From the NCBI RefSeq assembly GCF_009696685.2, contig NZ_CP102355.1, positions 1,847,501 through 1,911,500 on the forward strand: a stretch of 64,000 bases of DNA, written 5' to 3'. Below the pieces are notes generated by a model, which was given only the letters and a program-made list of their open reading frames with translations, searched no databases and was not told the origin of the DNA. A program made the translations under genes and the position numbers. This document shows positions 38,401-47,248 of this stretch, one piece after another. How positions within the stretch are numbered: position 1 is the stretch's first letter; every line of letters begins with the position of its first letter. Source of the stretch: Paracoccus sp. SMMA_5_TC (GTDB lineage Bacteria; Pseudomonadota; Alphaproteobacteria; Rhodobacterales; Rhodobacteraceae).

Positions 38401-39792
38401 GTTGTGTCGCGAATGTGGTGGAATTTGCCAAGCAGCGCGCTCCGGGCATGTAACGTTGGCTCCGGTCAGGCCGCGAGGTCAAGAGGCATCGGCACGAGAG
38501 GCTGAGAGAGGGTTTCCCAGCCATCGACTTTTCGCATCTGGATCTGCCCTGACGCCAGGAGCGCCCATAGCAGCATCGGCACGGTTTCAGCGCAGGGCAG
38601 CACGGTCTGGGTCTTGATCCGGCGCCGGAATTCCTCGTTCAGGCGCTCGATGGCATTGGTGGTCCGTGCGGATTTCCATTGTGAAGGATCGAGGCGCGTG
38701 AAGCTGAAGAGCCGGTCACCTGCTTCCTCCAGGCTATCGGCCACGGCCCGGCACTTCAGCTTCCACTTCCGCAGGAAAGCCTTGCGACGCTTCTCGATCT
38801 CGGCGGCGGTGTCGGCGTAGATCATGTCGCGGTAGTCTTCGCTCAACTCGTCGTGCAGGCGCTTGGGGGCGTGGCCGAGCAGGTTACGGTGCTTGTGAAC
38901 CGTGCAGCGCTGGATCGGCAGGTCCTCGCCCCAGAGCGCCACAAGCGCGGCCTCAAGGCCGGGGGCACCATCAACGATCACGAACTCGGGCCGTCTGAGG
39001 CCCCGCGCATCCAGGTCGGCGAGGAAGCTGCCCCAGGCAGCCGTGCTTTCGCCGCCCATGTTCCTGATCGAGAGGAGCACCTTTTGCCCGTCGCGCCGCA
39101 CGCCGATCGCCGCCAGCACCGAAATGTTGGTGGCCTTGCGGTCCAGCCGGGTCTTGATGACGGTGCCGTCGAGAATGAGCCGCACGATCTCTTCGCCGGT
39201 CAGGTCGCGGGCGGACCAGGCGTCCCAGTCGACCTTCACCTTGCGCCAGGCCCGGCTGACGACATCCTTGCTCACGGCGCCTTCGAATAAGCCGAACAGC
39301 GCCCGCTTGACCCGGCGCGTGTTGGTGCCAGCCAGGTAGACCGCTGCGATCAGTGCCTCGGCCCTCTTCGTCAGCCGCTTGTAGCGTGGCAGGGCCTTCG
39401 AGCGCCATTCGCTGATCTTGCCGGCCTCGTCCTCGATCCGGGCACGAGGAACCCGCACCGTCTCAGTGCCGAATGTGCCGGTCAGCTGTCGGTCGCGATG
39501 CCCGTGGCGGTAGCCCCTGGACCGCTCGTTGCCGCGGCCGTAACGAAGCCGACCAAGAAAGTCGGCAAGTTCCTCTTCGAACATGGCCTCAATGGTGGCC
39601 CGGACATTCGCCCGCAGGCGATCCTCGATCGGATCATACCCGCCTGCCTCGGGCAGTAGCGAAAAGGACGAGTTGTCGATATTCTGCTTCATGGCGTGAT
39701 CTCCCTGGCGGTTGCAGCCGCCGGTTGGGTGGGTGTTGGTTCACCCGGAGATTACGCCACCAGCCAATTTCTACCACTTCCGAGACACGACC
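38400..39792 (-). mobile_element. IS256-family insertion sequence, copy 2
   Basis: A 1393-base element with about 22-base imperfect terminal inverted repeats (16 of 22 matches; shared core GTGTC...GTGGT). It is flanked by a perfect 8-base duplication TTTCCTCA (38392-38399 and 39793-39800). The transposase is intact. The insertion lies inside the ATGA stop/start overlap of two integration-operon genes. Perfect target repeats indicate recent insertion. Confidence 0.9.
38466..39692 (-). CDS. IS256-family transposase, second type
   Basis: A 408-residue mutator-type transposase. DDE residues are in RLILDGTVIKTRLDRKA, EFVIVDGAPGLEAALVAL and TTNAIERLNEEFRRRIKT. The intervening helical domain includes CTVHKHRNLLGHAPKRL. 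It differs clearly from the transposase at 27841-29037, so recombination between the two elements is unlikely. Confidence 0.93.
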   Translation of the reverse strand: MKQNIDNSSFSLLPEAGGYDPIEDRLRANVRATIEAMFEEELADFLGRLRYGRGNERSRGYRHGHRDRQLTGTFGTETVRVPRARIEDEAGKISEWRSKALPRYKRLTKRAEALIAAVYLAGTNTRRVKRALFGLFEGAVSKDVVSRAWRKVKVDWDAWSARDLTGEEIVRLILDGTVIKTRLDRKATNISVLAAIGVRRDGQKVLLSIRNMGGESTAAWGSFLADLDARGLRRPEFVIVDGAPGLEAALVALWGEDLPIQRCTVHKHRNLLGHAPKRLHDELSEDYRDMIYADTAAEIEKRRKAFLRKWKLKCRAVADSLEEAGDRLFSFTRLDPSQWKSARTTNAIERLNEEFRRRIKTQTVLPCAETVPMLLWALLASGQIQMRKVDGWETLSQPLVPMPLDLAA

Positions 39793-39797
39793 TTTCC

Positions 39798-40016
39798 TCA
39801 TGCGTCGTCTCCAACTCGGTTTTGCACCTGTCTCCGACGACGGCGTCTGAGGGCGAGAATGTCCAGCGAACTGTCTCCGTCGAGCGAAGAATTCTCGTTC
39901 GTTTCCCGTGGGTTGGTGCGCGCGATGGCGCTGGCGAGGATGACGGCCAGCTCCGCCAGCCGCTCATCTGTGGAAAGGTTCTCGGCGGGCGGCGCGAAGG
40001 CGATGTCGTATTGCAT
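39798..40016 (-). CDS. Small protein, first gene of the integration operon
   Basis: A 72-residue protein, MQYDIAFAPPAENLSTDERL onward, with an Ala-rich helix (AELAVILASAIARTNP) and a basic tail. Similar small genes precede DUF2924 in other alphaproteobacterial prophages. Its TGA stop overlapped the original ATG of the DUF2924 gene before the IS landed in that four-base overlap. The gene itself is complete because the duplicated target bases preserve the stop. Confidence 0.6.
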   Translation of the reverse strand: MQYDIAFAPPAENLSTDERLAELAVILASAIARTNPRETNENSSLDGDSSLDILALRRRRRRQVQNRVGDDA

Positions 40017-40147
40017 GGTGAGCGAACCTCCTGAGGCGGTTTGCTCCGTGTTCGCCGGTCGTGGCGAGGTGATTCAAGTCAAAACAATGGGTTGTCGTGT
40101 GCCCGCGTTCTCACGCGTAGCTTATGGTATCCAACGCTGACATGATG

Positions 40148-42607
40148 TCAGACGCCAATCTGGGCAACATTCAGGTTCGCGATTGCCGTTTCTACTTCGG
40201 TGTAGAGGTCAGCCTCAACGTCACCGGCATCCAGTTCAACGACAAGTGCAAAGCGCGCCACCTTCTGGTCGACGTTCTGAACGGACTTGGATTTCCACCA
40301 TCCCGCCACTGGGTGGACGGCGAGGAGATTTCGCCATGCAAGATCTGAGGCGGGACAACGAAGCTCATCGATTTGCAGGGAACCTACGTCACGCCGGTTG
40401 CGACCGAAGATCCAGCCGTCATTGTCGGCGACCGGATCGGTATCCGGGTCATCGGCCAGCTTGTTTATCCGTGCCTGGAATTGTGCCTGGTTCTCGTTGG
40501 CTCGGTTCAGCTTGAACCGCAGATTATGGGAGGCATAGCGGAATTTCGAGCCGCGAGCCGCTTCCGAAGGATTGGGTTCGACAAAGGTGCTGAGTGCCAC
40601 GCGAAGAGTGACTTCCGTCGCGCCCAGCTGCCGGAGCGCCTCTCTTGGCCAAGGCAGCTGAAAGAATTTCATCTGGTTGTGGACGGGCTCGGCTCCAGCG
40701 GTAGCGCTTGGCCGGTACGGGATAATCGTGTCTTGAACGATGAGGGACAGAGCATTGGCGGCGCTACGCCTTGCGCGCGTCTGATCGGGCACGCCGTAGC
40801 CGTATCTCTGAAACAGTCGTACGAAGTCGCCCTTTGAAGGATTTGCCGGAAGGTGCGCCTCCATCTGCCGCGTCCATCGCGCAGACGAGACGAAAATCGC
40901 CCGGATCGTTTCCGGCCATAATTGTGGGTAGTCTTCCCAGAGTTCGGTGATCGCTTTGGCTGCGAGCGCCGTCGCCGCACTTGTGTCAGCAGTCGTCGTA
41001 AGCGACCGCAGTGGGTATTGGTGGTCCGTGGTAAGAAGCGAGAGCGCCGGGTGACTCAATGGCGGAGGAAGGTGATCTTGAACCCAGTTTCCGCCCTCCA
41101 TCACGATGTCGGGCTTGATCGGCCAGTGTTTCGACCAGCTTGCGGTGCGCGACGACGGTGCCAGATCGCCCATGGGGGCGACGGCGTGTCCGGGCAGGCC
41201 AGCAGGCAGTCTTACCTTTTCGGTGTAGGCACCCACACAGATCGCGTTCCAGGCTTGGGCAGGAGACTCGACCTCATGATCGGGATCATCACAGATCGAG
41301 AGGTAATCACCACCTTGGAAGCGGTTCTGGTCAGTATTCCCCGCAGAGATCACGAATAGCCGCTTCTGACGCTGGTTACCGGAGACCCCCGCCGTCAATT
41401 GATCAATTTCGCTCGACCATGAAGTCGGTGCGCCGTCATGAGGCGTGTCTTCGTCGGTCGTGCTGGCCATCGAGAAGGTTCTGCCTCGCGCCGCGTTAGC
41501 TTCGACCGCGTTTACTGCCTTCAGAACGACGGCACCAAGCAGGTGGTGAGGATTCTGACCAGCATCAGGGATGATCTTGGCAGACTCAAGTCGATGTCTG
41601 ACACGAACCGGCATGTTGCTTTGAATCACCGGCAGGAGATCTCCGTAGAGCGATAGGCCCGCCAACTGCGTGCCGTGCCCTCGGGTGTCGTCTAGACCCC
41701 ATCCCGGTTCCGCTGCGTGCCGGTCGGCCGGGTAGAGGAAAGGCCGAACCAAGGGATGATTCAGCCCGATGCCGCTATCAAGGAGCGTGATGTATCGTGG
41801 GTCCGCAACGTCGGGGGGCTGCAATAGATCCTCCATCGCTCGCGCCCACTCAGCCTGTTCCTCAGGCGGCATTCCTTCGAAGAAATCGGACAGGACGGTG
41901 GGCGCGGCGATAGCTTTCACTGCTCCATAGAAGCGGACAGCCTCGGCTATTTGGGCATGCGTTCCGTGACCAACGACCACAACGTCTTCCGGAAATTCTA
42001 GGCGCCCGCCTTCCGCTTGTCCTTCGCCCCCTTCAAAGCGGATCCCAAGACCGTGCGCGTGCGCAATGAAATGGTCAGCTTCGTTTCGATCTAGCCAGAT
42101 TTCCCAAGGATGTGTTGCTCCGTCGTCTTCGGGGAACTTTACAGATGGGCTCCGCCAGAGGGCGCGCAGCCCTGCTTCGACGATGGCCGAAATGCTTTGC
42201 ACGAGATCCGCGTTTCTTGGCCTACCCGTCCTCGTGTTCTCGTCTTGGAAGGCCTGGACCTTCTTCCGGAGATTGCTCACGCCGGCTGGCGACGCGAAAA
42301 CGGTGGCACGGGCCGGAGCTGCTTCATTCTCTGGGTCGGCAGAAACCTTCAGAAGACGGAGGCCGCTGGCGTCGAGGCTCTTCGTCACGAAGGGTTCGTT
42401 CAGCCTCGCTTGGATCTCGAGGTATACACCGGGGCGATCCTGCCCCGCCGGATCTCCGATTTGGTCAATCGCTCGCAGGAGCGCCTGCGCATGTGCGCGG
42501 CGGTTCGGGACGTCACTTGGTCGTCTTGGCTGACCGCCGACCTTGGCCTGAAACGCGACCGCTTGTCCGAGGTTGTTTACGATCAGATGAGGGCGATTTC
42601 GTTCCAT
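40148..42607 (-). CDS. ietS: IetS-like subtilisin-family (S8) serine protease
   Basis: An 819-residue cytoplasmic S8 peptidase without signal peptide. The catalytic triad is visible as ITLLDSGIGLNHP (Asp, about residue 270), DDTRGHGTQLAGLSLYGD (His) and TTTADTSAATALAAKAITEL (Ser, about residue 565). A long N-terminal region of 250 residues and a beta-rich C-terminal domain surround it. It partners with the AAA ATPase gene upstream, which it overlaps by about 95 bases. The pair matches ietAS, reported as a phage defence and plasmid incompatibility/toxin-antitoxin system. An ATG at 42622 is also possible. Confidence 0.85.
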   Translation of the reverse strand: MERNRPHLIVNNLGQAVAFQAKVGGQPRRPSDVPNRRAHAQALLRAIDQIGDPAGQDRPGVYLEIQARLNEPFVTKSLDASGLRLLKVSADPENEAAPARATVFASPAGVSNLRKKVQAFQDENTRTGRPRNADLVQSISAIVEAGLRALWRSPSVKFPEDDGATHPWEIWLDRNEADHFIAHAHGLGIRFEGGEGQAEGGRLEFPEDVVVVGHGTHAQIAEAVRFYGAVKAIAAPTVLSDFFEGMPPEEQAEWARAMEDLLQPPDVADPRYITLLDSGIGLNHPLVRPFLYPADRHAAEPGWGLDDTRGHGTQLAGLSLYGDLLPVIQSNMPVRVRHRLESAKIIPDAGQNPHHLLGAVVLKAVNAVEANAARGRTFSMASTTDEDTPHDGAPTSWSSEIDQLTAGVSGNQRQKRLFVISAGNTDQNRFQGGDYLSICDDPDHEVESPAQAWNAICVGAYTEKVRLPAGLPGHAVAPMGDLAPSSRTASWSKHWPIKPDIVMEGGNWVQDHLPPPLSHPALSLLTTDHQYPLRSLTTTADTSAATALAAKAITELWEDYPQLWPETIRAIFVSSARWTRQMEAHLPANPSKGDFVRLFQRYGYGVPDQTRARRSAANALSLIVQDTIIPYRPSATAGAEPVHNQMKFFQLPWPREALRQLGATEVTLRVALSTFVEPNPSEAARGSKFRYASHNLRFKLNRANENQAQFQARINKLADDPDTDPVADNDGWIFGRNRRDVGSLQIDELRCPASDLAWRNLLAVHPVAGWWKSKSVQNVDQKVARFALVVELDAGDVEADLYTEVETAIANLNVAQIGV

Positions 42608-43595
42608 TCGGCGATGTTCCAAGTCCCTGCAACGAACGTCTGCGCTCCATCGAAGCGATCAGCGTGTCCGTCAGAATTCGGTCTGTCGAGGACAAGACAG
42701 CGCGTCTTCCCGCGTCTTCGCCCGCAGCAACAACATCTGCCGTCGATAGGCCTTCCGCAACCCTAGATACAGCGTCCCAATCCACATCATCGACGTTGAA
42801 ACCGATCAGGCGCCGCTGCATCGCCTTCTGGACGGCTTGCCTTGAGGGCAGCTCATAGGGCAGCACCAGTTCGAAACGCCGAAGGATTGCCCTATCGAGA
42901 ATTTCAGGAATATTGGTGGTGGCGACAACAATCGAAGGGCCAGTATCTTCATCGAGGAACTGCAGAAACGAGTTCAGAATTCGTCTAGCTTCGCCAACGT
43001 CGTTTTCGTTTCCACGCGAAGCAGCCAGCGCATCTATCTCATCGAACAGATAGACACCGCGCGTTGTGCGGATCGCATCAAAGATCAGGCGCAGTTTCTG
43101 CGCAGTCTCACCCATGAATTTGGTTATCAGTCCGTGCAGAAGCACCGTGAACAGCGGGAATTTCAGCTCTCCGGCCAATGCCTCGGCGCTCAAGGTTTTT
43201 CCTGTCCCAGGCGGACCGGAAAAAAGAAGACGTCGGCGTGGATGCAGACCCTTTTCCTCCAGAAGGTCACGTTTCCGAGTCTCGACAACGATCTGGCGCA
43301 ATTCGTCAGCGAGGTGGTCTGGTAGGATCAGATCGCTGAGAGTGGTTGTCGGATAGCGTGCACCCAGGATGCCGGCGAGATCGCCGCGCGGCGCGGCCAG
43401 CGGTGTCAGCTTTGCAGTAGCACTGGTCTTTGGAACGCGCGATGCCTCCGCCCACTGGCGCAGCTGTTCCGCCAGTCGAGTGTGGCCACGCTGCTCTTCC
43501 GCGGCGGCAAGCTGCATTGCGAGATCGAAGAAGCGCTCTTCGTCCCCCTCCGCGTGGCTCTTTACGAGCCCGATAAGTTGCTGTGCCGACGCCAT
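42513..43595 (-). CDS. ietA: IetA-like AAA+ ATPase
   Basis: A 360-residue AAA+ protein. Walker A is LLFSGPPGTGKTLSAEALAG (about residue 125), Walker B is VYLFDEIDALAASRGN, sensor 1 is IVVATTNIPEI, and the arginine finger region is LDRAILRRFELVLPY. The N-terminal 80 residues are helical, perhaps a substrate- or partner-binding domain. The extensive overlap with the protease gene suggests fixed stoichiometry. The ATPase may present targets to, or restrain, the protease. Confidence 0.87.
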   Translation of the reverse strand: MASAQQLIGLVKSHAEGDEERFFDLAMQLAAAEEQRGHTRLAEQLRQWAEASRVPKTSATAKLTPLAAPRGDLAGILGARYPTTTLSDLILPDHLADELRQIVVETRKRDLLEEKGLHPRRRLLFSGPPGTGKTLSAEALAGELKFPLFTVLLHGLITKFMGETAQKLRLIFDAIRTTRGVYLFDEIDALAASRGNENDVGEARRILNSFLQFLDEDTGPSIVVATTNIPEILDRAILRRFELVLPYELPSRQAVQKAMQRRLIGFNVDDVDWDAVSRVAEGLSTADVVAAGEDAGRRAVLSSTDRILTDTLIASMERRRSLQGLGTSPNGTKSPSSDRKQPRTSGRVSGQGRRSAKTTK

Positions 43596-43749
43596 TTTCG
43601 AGCCTTTACGACTTTCTCGGCGCAGCCTAGACTACTACGCCTTTCTCCATTGTTTAGCAATGTCGCTGGCTGATGCGCCAGCGAAACCGGTCCTGCGACC
43701 TGAGTTTTTCGGTCACGTTGCCGAGGAGACTCAACGCCGCCTCGGGCGA

Positions 43750-44481
43750 TCAATGCCGTGTTGCGCCTTTCACCTTCCCATCTGTCTCCAGCCGCAGCGC
43801 CGCCCGCCACAGCGGCGTCTTCACGAACATCGCCTCCTCGGACCGATAGCCGGCCTCCGCTCGCTCCTGCTGCAGCAACCCGGCCCAGCAGAGCGGGCGG
43901 AGCACCTGGATGTAGAGCTGGCCCATCACCTCGTCGTAGCGCGGAAGCGGACCCGTCTCGGGAGCGCCGAAGAGAACGCGGCGGAGGTGGCCGCCGGTGG
44001 CGCCGTCCTCGGTCTCGGCGTTCAGCACATTCAGGAACACGTCCCAGTTGGCGAGGATCGGCGCATCCTCGAAGCGCGACATGCTGGCGTGGTTGATCCG
44101 GAACAGGAAGAACGGGACGACCGTGCCGAAGATCCGGCCGGGATGGCCCGTCAGCGCCTGGCCAGCCTTGGTTGGCCGGAATTCGCCCTTGTAGTGCCGC
44201 CCGAGCTTCATCGCGATCATCAGGTCGTGAAGCACCATCAGCGGGGCGAAGTCGGGCTCGTTCAGCACCTTGTTGACGGCGAAGAGGTCCGCCTCGGTGT
44301 GGCCGGGCCAGTCGAACTCGGCCGCGGCCCAGTGCACGAAGACCCGCTTGAAGGCCCTGGACGGCGTCAGGGAAATGCCGCCATGCTCGTCTACCCAGGC
44401 GAAGGTCTTCTCCATCCCGCGCACCAGCGGCGAGAACACCAGCGCCGGATCGGCATCATCGACCTCGCGGAACGCAATCAC
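43750..44481 (-). CDS. Hypothetical phage protein downstream of the repressor
   Basis: A 243-residue protein starting with GTG at 44481, one base after the repressor stop. A longer frame upstream is a shadow of the repressor gene. It is helical and mostly soluble (VLNEPDFAPLMVLHDLMIAM, RPTKAGQALTGHPGRIFGTV). No domain recognised. Co-transcription with the repressor means it is probably made in the lysogen; immunity or superinfection roles are possible but not shown. Confidence 0.65.
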   Translation of the reverse strand: MIAFREVDDADPALVFSPLVRGMEKTFAWVDEHGGISLTPSRAFKRVFVHWAAAEFDWPGHTEADLFAVNKVLNEPDFAPLMVLHDLMIAMKLGRHYKGEFRPTKAGQALTGHPGRIFGTVVPFFLFRINHASMSRFEDAPILANWDVFLNVLNAETEDGATGGHLRRVLFGAPETGPLPRYDEVMGQLYIQVLRPLCWAGLLQQERAEAGYRSEEAMFVKTPLWRAALRLETDGKVKGATRH

Positions 44482-44482
44482 C

Positions 44483-45160
44483 TCAGATCTCCCGCGCGAA
44501 CCAACGGATGCGGCCGACGATGTGGATCTCGTCGGCCGTTCTTTCGTATTCGGGGTAGTGCTTGTTGTCGGAGATGACGCGCACCGCGGGCGGGTCGCTG
44601 TTGGGGATGTGCTCGAGCCGCTTGGCGACCAGCCCCATCCCGTCATCCAGCACGAAGATGCCGGGCGGGTTGGGCGCACGCCGGGTCATGTCGACCAGCA
44701 CCGCGTCACCGCTCAAGAGCGTCGGCGCCATGCTGTCGCCCTCGACGTGCATGATGCGCAGCTGCGACGGGCTGGCCTTCAGCTTGTGGCGGATCCAGGC
44801 CTGACGGAAGTGATAGACGCGGCCGGGGGTGTCGCCGTCCTCGGTCACGACCGCGCCGCCGCCCATCGCGGGGCGCGGGGTGGCATGGGCGATGGCCACG
44901 AAGGCGTCGTCGGGATTGTCCACGAAGGGGGGCTTGCCCTCGACCTCGCCCATGCCGTGGATCAGCCAGTCGCGGTCCACCTTCAGCACGCGGGCGACCT
45001 CGGCCAGCCGGTCGATACCGGGGCGGGCGGAACGGCCGCGCAGGATGTCGTAGATGAAGGAGCGGTTGACGCCGGCCATCTCGGCGACATGGGCGGGCGT
45101 CAGGCCGAGCTGGTGGGCGCGGGCCCGCAGGCGGTCGGCCAGTGTGTGCTGCTCGGTCAT
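44483..45160 (-). CDS. S24-family phage repressor (CI/LexA-like)
   Basis: A 225-residue repressor. The N-terminal HTH is about residues 10-60 (LGLTPAHVAEMAGVNRSFIY). The C-terminal S24 peptidase has the nucleophile Ser in VEGDSMAPTLLSGDAVLVDM and the catalytic Lys in GLVAKRLEHIP. RecA-stimulated self-cleavage would induce the prophage on DNA damage. It diverges from the early gene at 45270 across a region with two similar operator-like sequences. Confidence 0.9.
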   Translation of the reverse strand: MTEQHTLADRLRARAHQLGLTPAHVAEMAGVNRSFIYDILRGRSARPGIDRLAEVARVLKVDRDWLIHGMGEVEGKPPFVDNPDDAFVAIAHATPRPAMGGGAVVTEDGDTPGRVYHFRQAWIRHKLKASPSQLRIMHVEGDSMAPTLLSGDAVLVDMTRRAPNPPGIFVLDDGMGLVAKRLEHIPNSDPPAVRVISDNKHYPEYERTADEIHIVGRIRWFAREI

Positions 45161-45184
45161 GTTTTCCCCAAGGGATTGTGGATG

Positions 45185-45236
45185 GATTAGGATAAAACAG
45201 GATTAATGCGGACCCGTCAAGCGATTAGAACAAAAC
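45185..45236. promoter_or_regulatory. Repressor operator region
   Basis: Two direct repeats matching GATTAGRAYAAAAC at 45185-45198 and 45223-45236, starts 38 bases apart, lie in the AT-rich gap between the divergent repressor and early genes. The second copy continues into CCTAA, giving a TTAG-N8-CTAA dyad. They are likely binding sites for the S24 repressor; exact -10 and -35 boxes are not clear. Confidence 0.55.
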
Positions 45237-45269
45237 CTAAACACTCGCTGCGCGGAATCGGGGGCCCGG

Positions 45270-45953
45270 ATGGAGATCGAGAAGTCGTATTTCACCCTGC
45301 CGGAGATCCTCGCGCGCTGGTCGATGGCCGAGGCAGACCTCGTCTACCTTGCCGAGAACGACCAGCTGCGGCTGTCGATCCGGGTGTTCAACCTCGGCGT
45401 CGAGTTCGGCGACTACGAGGAGACGCCGGAGGGGGAACGGTTCCCCGTCCCCTTCGAGCGGGGGCCCTTCAACGGCCTCCTCGATCTCCACGCCCATGAC
45501 GTCTTCCAGCTCTTCCGGCATGGCGAGGTGAAGCTCGCCCGCTTCCGTTCGCCGAAGGGCGACTATGCCTGCCTGACGGGAAAGCCCGAGCATATCACCA
45601 TACGGCAGCGCGATCTTTTCCTCAGGCGAGAGGAGCGCGACCGGTTCGAGATCGAGACCGGATTCGCGGGACCGGCGGCGGGTCCACGCCCGGGCGCCTT
45701 CCATGCCTCGGCCGACTATCAGGATGCCCGCTGCAACGGCCAGCATTTCCGGCTGGGCGCGATCCAGGCGCAGGTCGTCCGCGCGCTGCACGAGGCGGGC
45801 GGGCGCGGCGAGCCCTGGCAGAGCGGCAAGGCGATCCTCGCCGCGGCGGGCTCGCGCTGTCTCAAGATGGCGGATGTCTTCAAGTCGAAGAAGAACTGGC
45901 GGCTGCTGATCGAGTCGGACGGCCGCGGCGCCTATCGCCTGCGCGGGCTCTGA
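45270..45953 (+). CDS. Phage early protein, hypothetical
   Basis: A 227-residue protein, MEIEKSYFTLPEILARWSMA onward. The N-terminal part resembles a small DNA-binding or DUF-type regulator module (SMAEADLVYLAENDQLRLSI). The C-terminal 90 residues include a helical region (IQAQVVRALHEAGGRGEPWQ) and KMADVFKSKKNWRLLIESDG, reminiscent of a winged helix. It is the first gene transcribed away from the repressor, where Cro- or antirepressor-like functions usually sit. Function not assigned. Confidence 0.6.
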   Translation: MEIEKSYFTLPEILARWSMAEADLVYLAENDQLRLSIRVFNLGVEFGDYEETPEGERFPVPFERGPFNGLLDLHAHDVFQLFRHGEVKLARFRSPKGDYACLTGKPEHITIRQRDLFLRREERDRFEIETGFAGPAAGPRPGAFHASADYQDARCNGQHFRLGAIQAQVVRALHEAGGRGEPWQSGKAILAAAGSRCLKMADVFKSKKNWRLLIESDGRGAYRLRGL

Positions 45954-46164
45954 CCTTCCCCAATTCCTCCCTTCCGCGCGCCTTCCCGGTCCCGCTGTGG
46001 GATGCGTCGGGGGATGAGAGGGGGATGGCGATCCCCCGCAGGGCCGTTCACCCTTGGATTGAAAGGTTCCGGATAATCCCCCTCCGTATCCCCCGCCAGT
46101 CCTGACGACATCCCATCGCGGGATTTCGCATCGTGCTCCCAGGAACCGACACCGGGAGAGAACG

Positions 46165-46371
46165 ATGCAGCAGAAGACCTGCCTCACTCAGAAGGAGCTC
46201 GCGCGGCGCTGGACGATCTCGCACCGCGCGCTCGAGCGCTGGCGATGGGCCCAGGAAGGCCCCGCCTACATGAAGCTCGGCGGCCGGGTGGTCTACCGGC
46301 TCGAGGACATCGTCGCCTTCGAGAAGGACCAGCTCACGCACACCGCCGACAGCGCGCGGGGGGCGGCATGA
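46165..46371 (+). CDS. Small HTH protein, AlpA/excisionase-like
   Basis: A 68-residue MerR-like winged helix: LTQKELARRWTISHRALERW, then GPAYMKLGGRVVYRLEDIVA. Proteins of this HTH_17 type act as excisionases or early regulators in phages. A GGAGAG site precedes the ATG, and the stop overlaps the next start. It is preceded by a 210-base intergenic region containing CCCC-rich inverted sequences but no clear gene. Confidence 0.75.
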   Translation: MQQKTCLTQKELARRWTISHRALERWRWAQEGPAYMKLGGRVVYRLEDIVAFEKDQLTHTADSARGAA

Positions 46372-46733
46372 TGGAGCGCCGGTCCGCCATCCGGCCCGGC
46401 CGGGTCGTGTCGATCTTCGGCGCCGCCGGGCCCGCCCTCGACGAGGTGGGGCTGTCTGCCTGGATCGCGCAGGCCGCCCCGGGCGAGGCGCTGGTCTATC
46501 ACCGCGGCTTCCTCGCGGTGGACGCCACCGGCGCCGTCTCGAACCTTACGCCCGAGCGCCAGCGCACGCTGCGGGGTGTCGCCGCCGCCACCCTGCGCGC
46601 GGCCGAGCGGGAGCTCGTCCACCTCGTGCAGGTCCGGCTCGGCCCCGACCACTTCGCCTACATCGCCGTCGCCCGTCCAAAGCCCGGACCCGCCGGCGCC
46701 GCCCTTTCCGTGCGCCTCCTCGAGGCCGCCTGA
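46368..46733 (+). CDS. Phage protein, hypothetical
   Basis: A 121-residue protein, MMERRSAIRPGRVVSIFGAA onward, with a small alpha/beta domain (EALVYHRGFLAVDATGAVSN) and a helical segment (TLRGVAAATLRAAERELVHL). A beta end (VQVRLGPDHFAYIAVARPKP) follows. It overlaps the HTH gene by four bases. No family recognised. Confidence 0.6.
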   Translation: MMERRSAIRPGRVVSIFGAAGPALDEVGLSAWIAQAAPGEALVYHRGFLAVDATGAVSNLTPERQRTLRGVAAATLRAAERELVHLVQVRLGPDHFAYIAVARPKPGPAGAALSVRLLEAA

Positions 46734-46759
46734 CGCCATCCCCCATCACGGAGACCCCC

Positions 46760-47248
46760 ATGCCATTCCCCGAGAACACTCCTTCGATCGACGAGCTGAT
46801 CAACCTGCCCGCGGGCGAGATCGCCCAGCTTCCGGTCGAGCTTCTGGCCGCCCTGCAGCGCGAGATCGACGCCGCTGCGAAGCAGATGAAGGCCGTTACC
46901 GCGCGGTTTTCCACCGCGCTCGAGGTCCGCTACGCCGCCCGCGCCGCCGAGGCCCGCCGCGCCTGTGGCAAGGACACCGGCACCGTCCGCCTTGTCGATG
47001 GCGATTTCACCGTGGTCGCCGACCTGCCCAAGCGCGTCGAATGGGACCAGGCCAAGCTCGCTGCGATGGTCGAGCGCATCCGCGCCGCGGGCGAGGATCC
47101 GGCCGAATACGTCGAGATCAGCTTCAAGGTGCCCGAGCGCGCCTATGCCGCCTGGCCCGAGGCCATCCGCCAGGGCTTCGAGCCCGCCCGCACCGTCAAG
47201 ACCGGCATGTTGAGGGTCGAGATCCTGCCGCAGGAGGATCGCACGTGA
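46760..47248 (+). CDS. Phage early protein, hypothetical
   Basis: A 162-residue protein with a long helix (QREIDAAAKQMKAVTARFST) followed by a small alpha/beta part containing DLPKRVEWDQAKLAAMVERI and YAAWPEAIRQGFEPARTVKT. The pattern resembles phage proteins that accompany Sak-type recombination genes, but no domain name can be given. GGAG precedes the ATG and the stop overlaps the ATPase GTG start. Confidence 0.6.
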   Translation: MPFPENTPSIDELINLPAGEIAQLPVELLAALQREIDAAAKQMKAVTARFSTALEVRYAARAAEARRACGKDTGTVRLVDGDFTVVADLPKRVEWDQAKLAAMVERIRAAGEDPAEYVEISFKVPERAYAAWPEAIRQGFEPARTVKTGMLRVEILPQEDRT

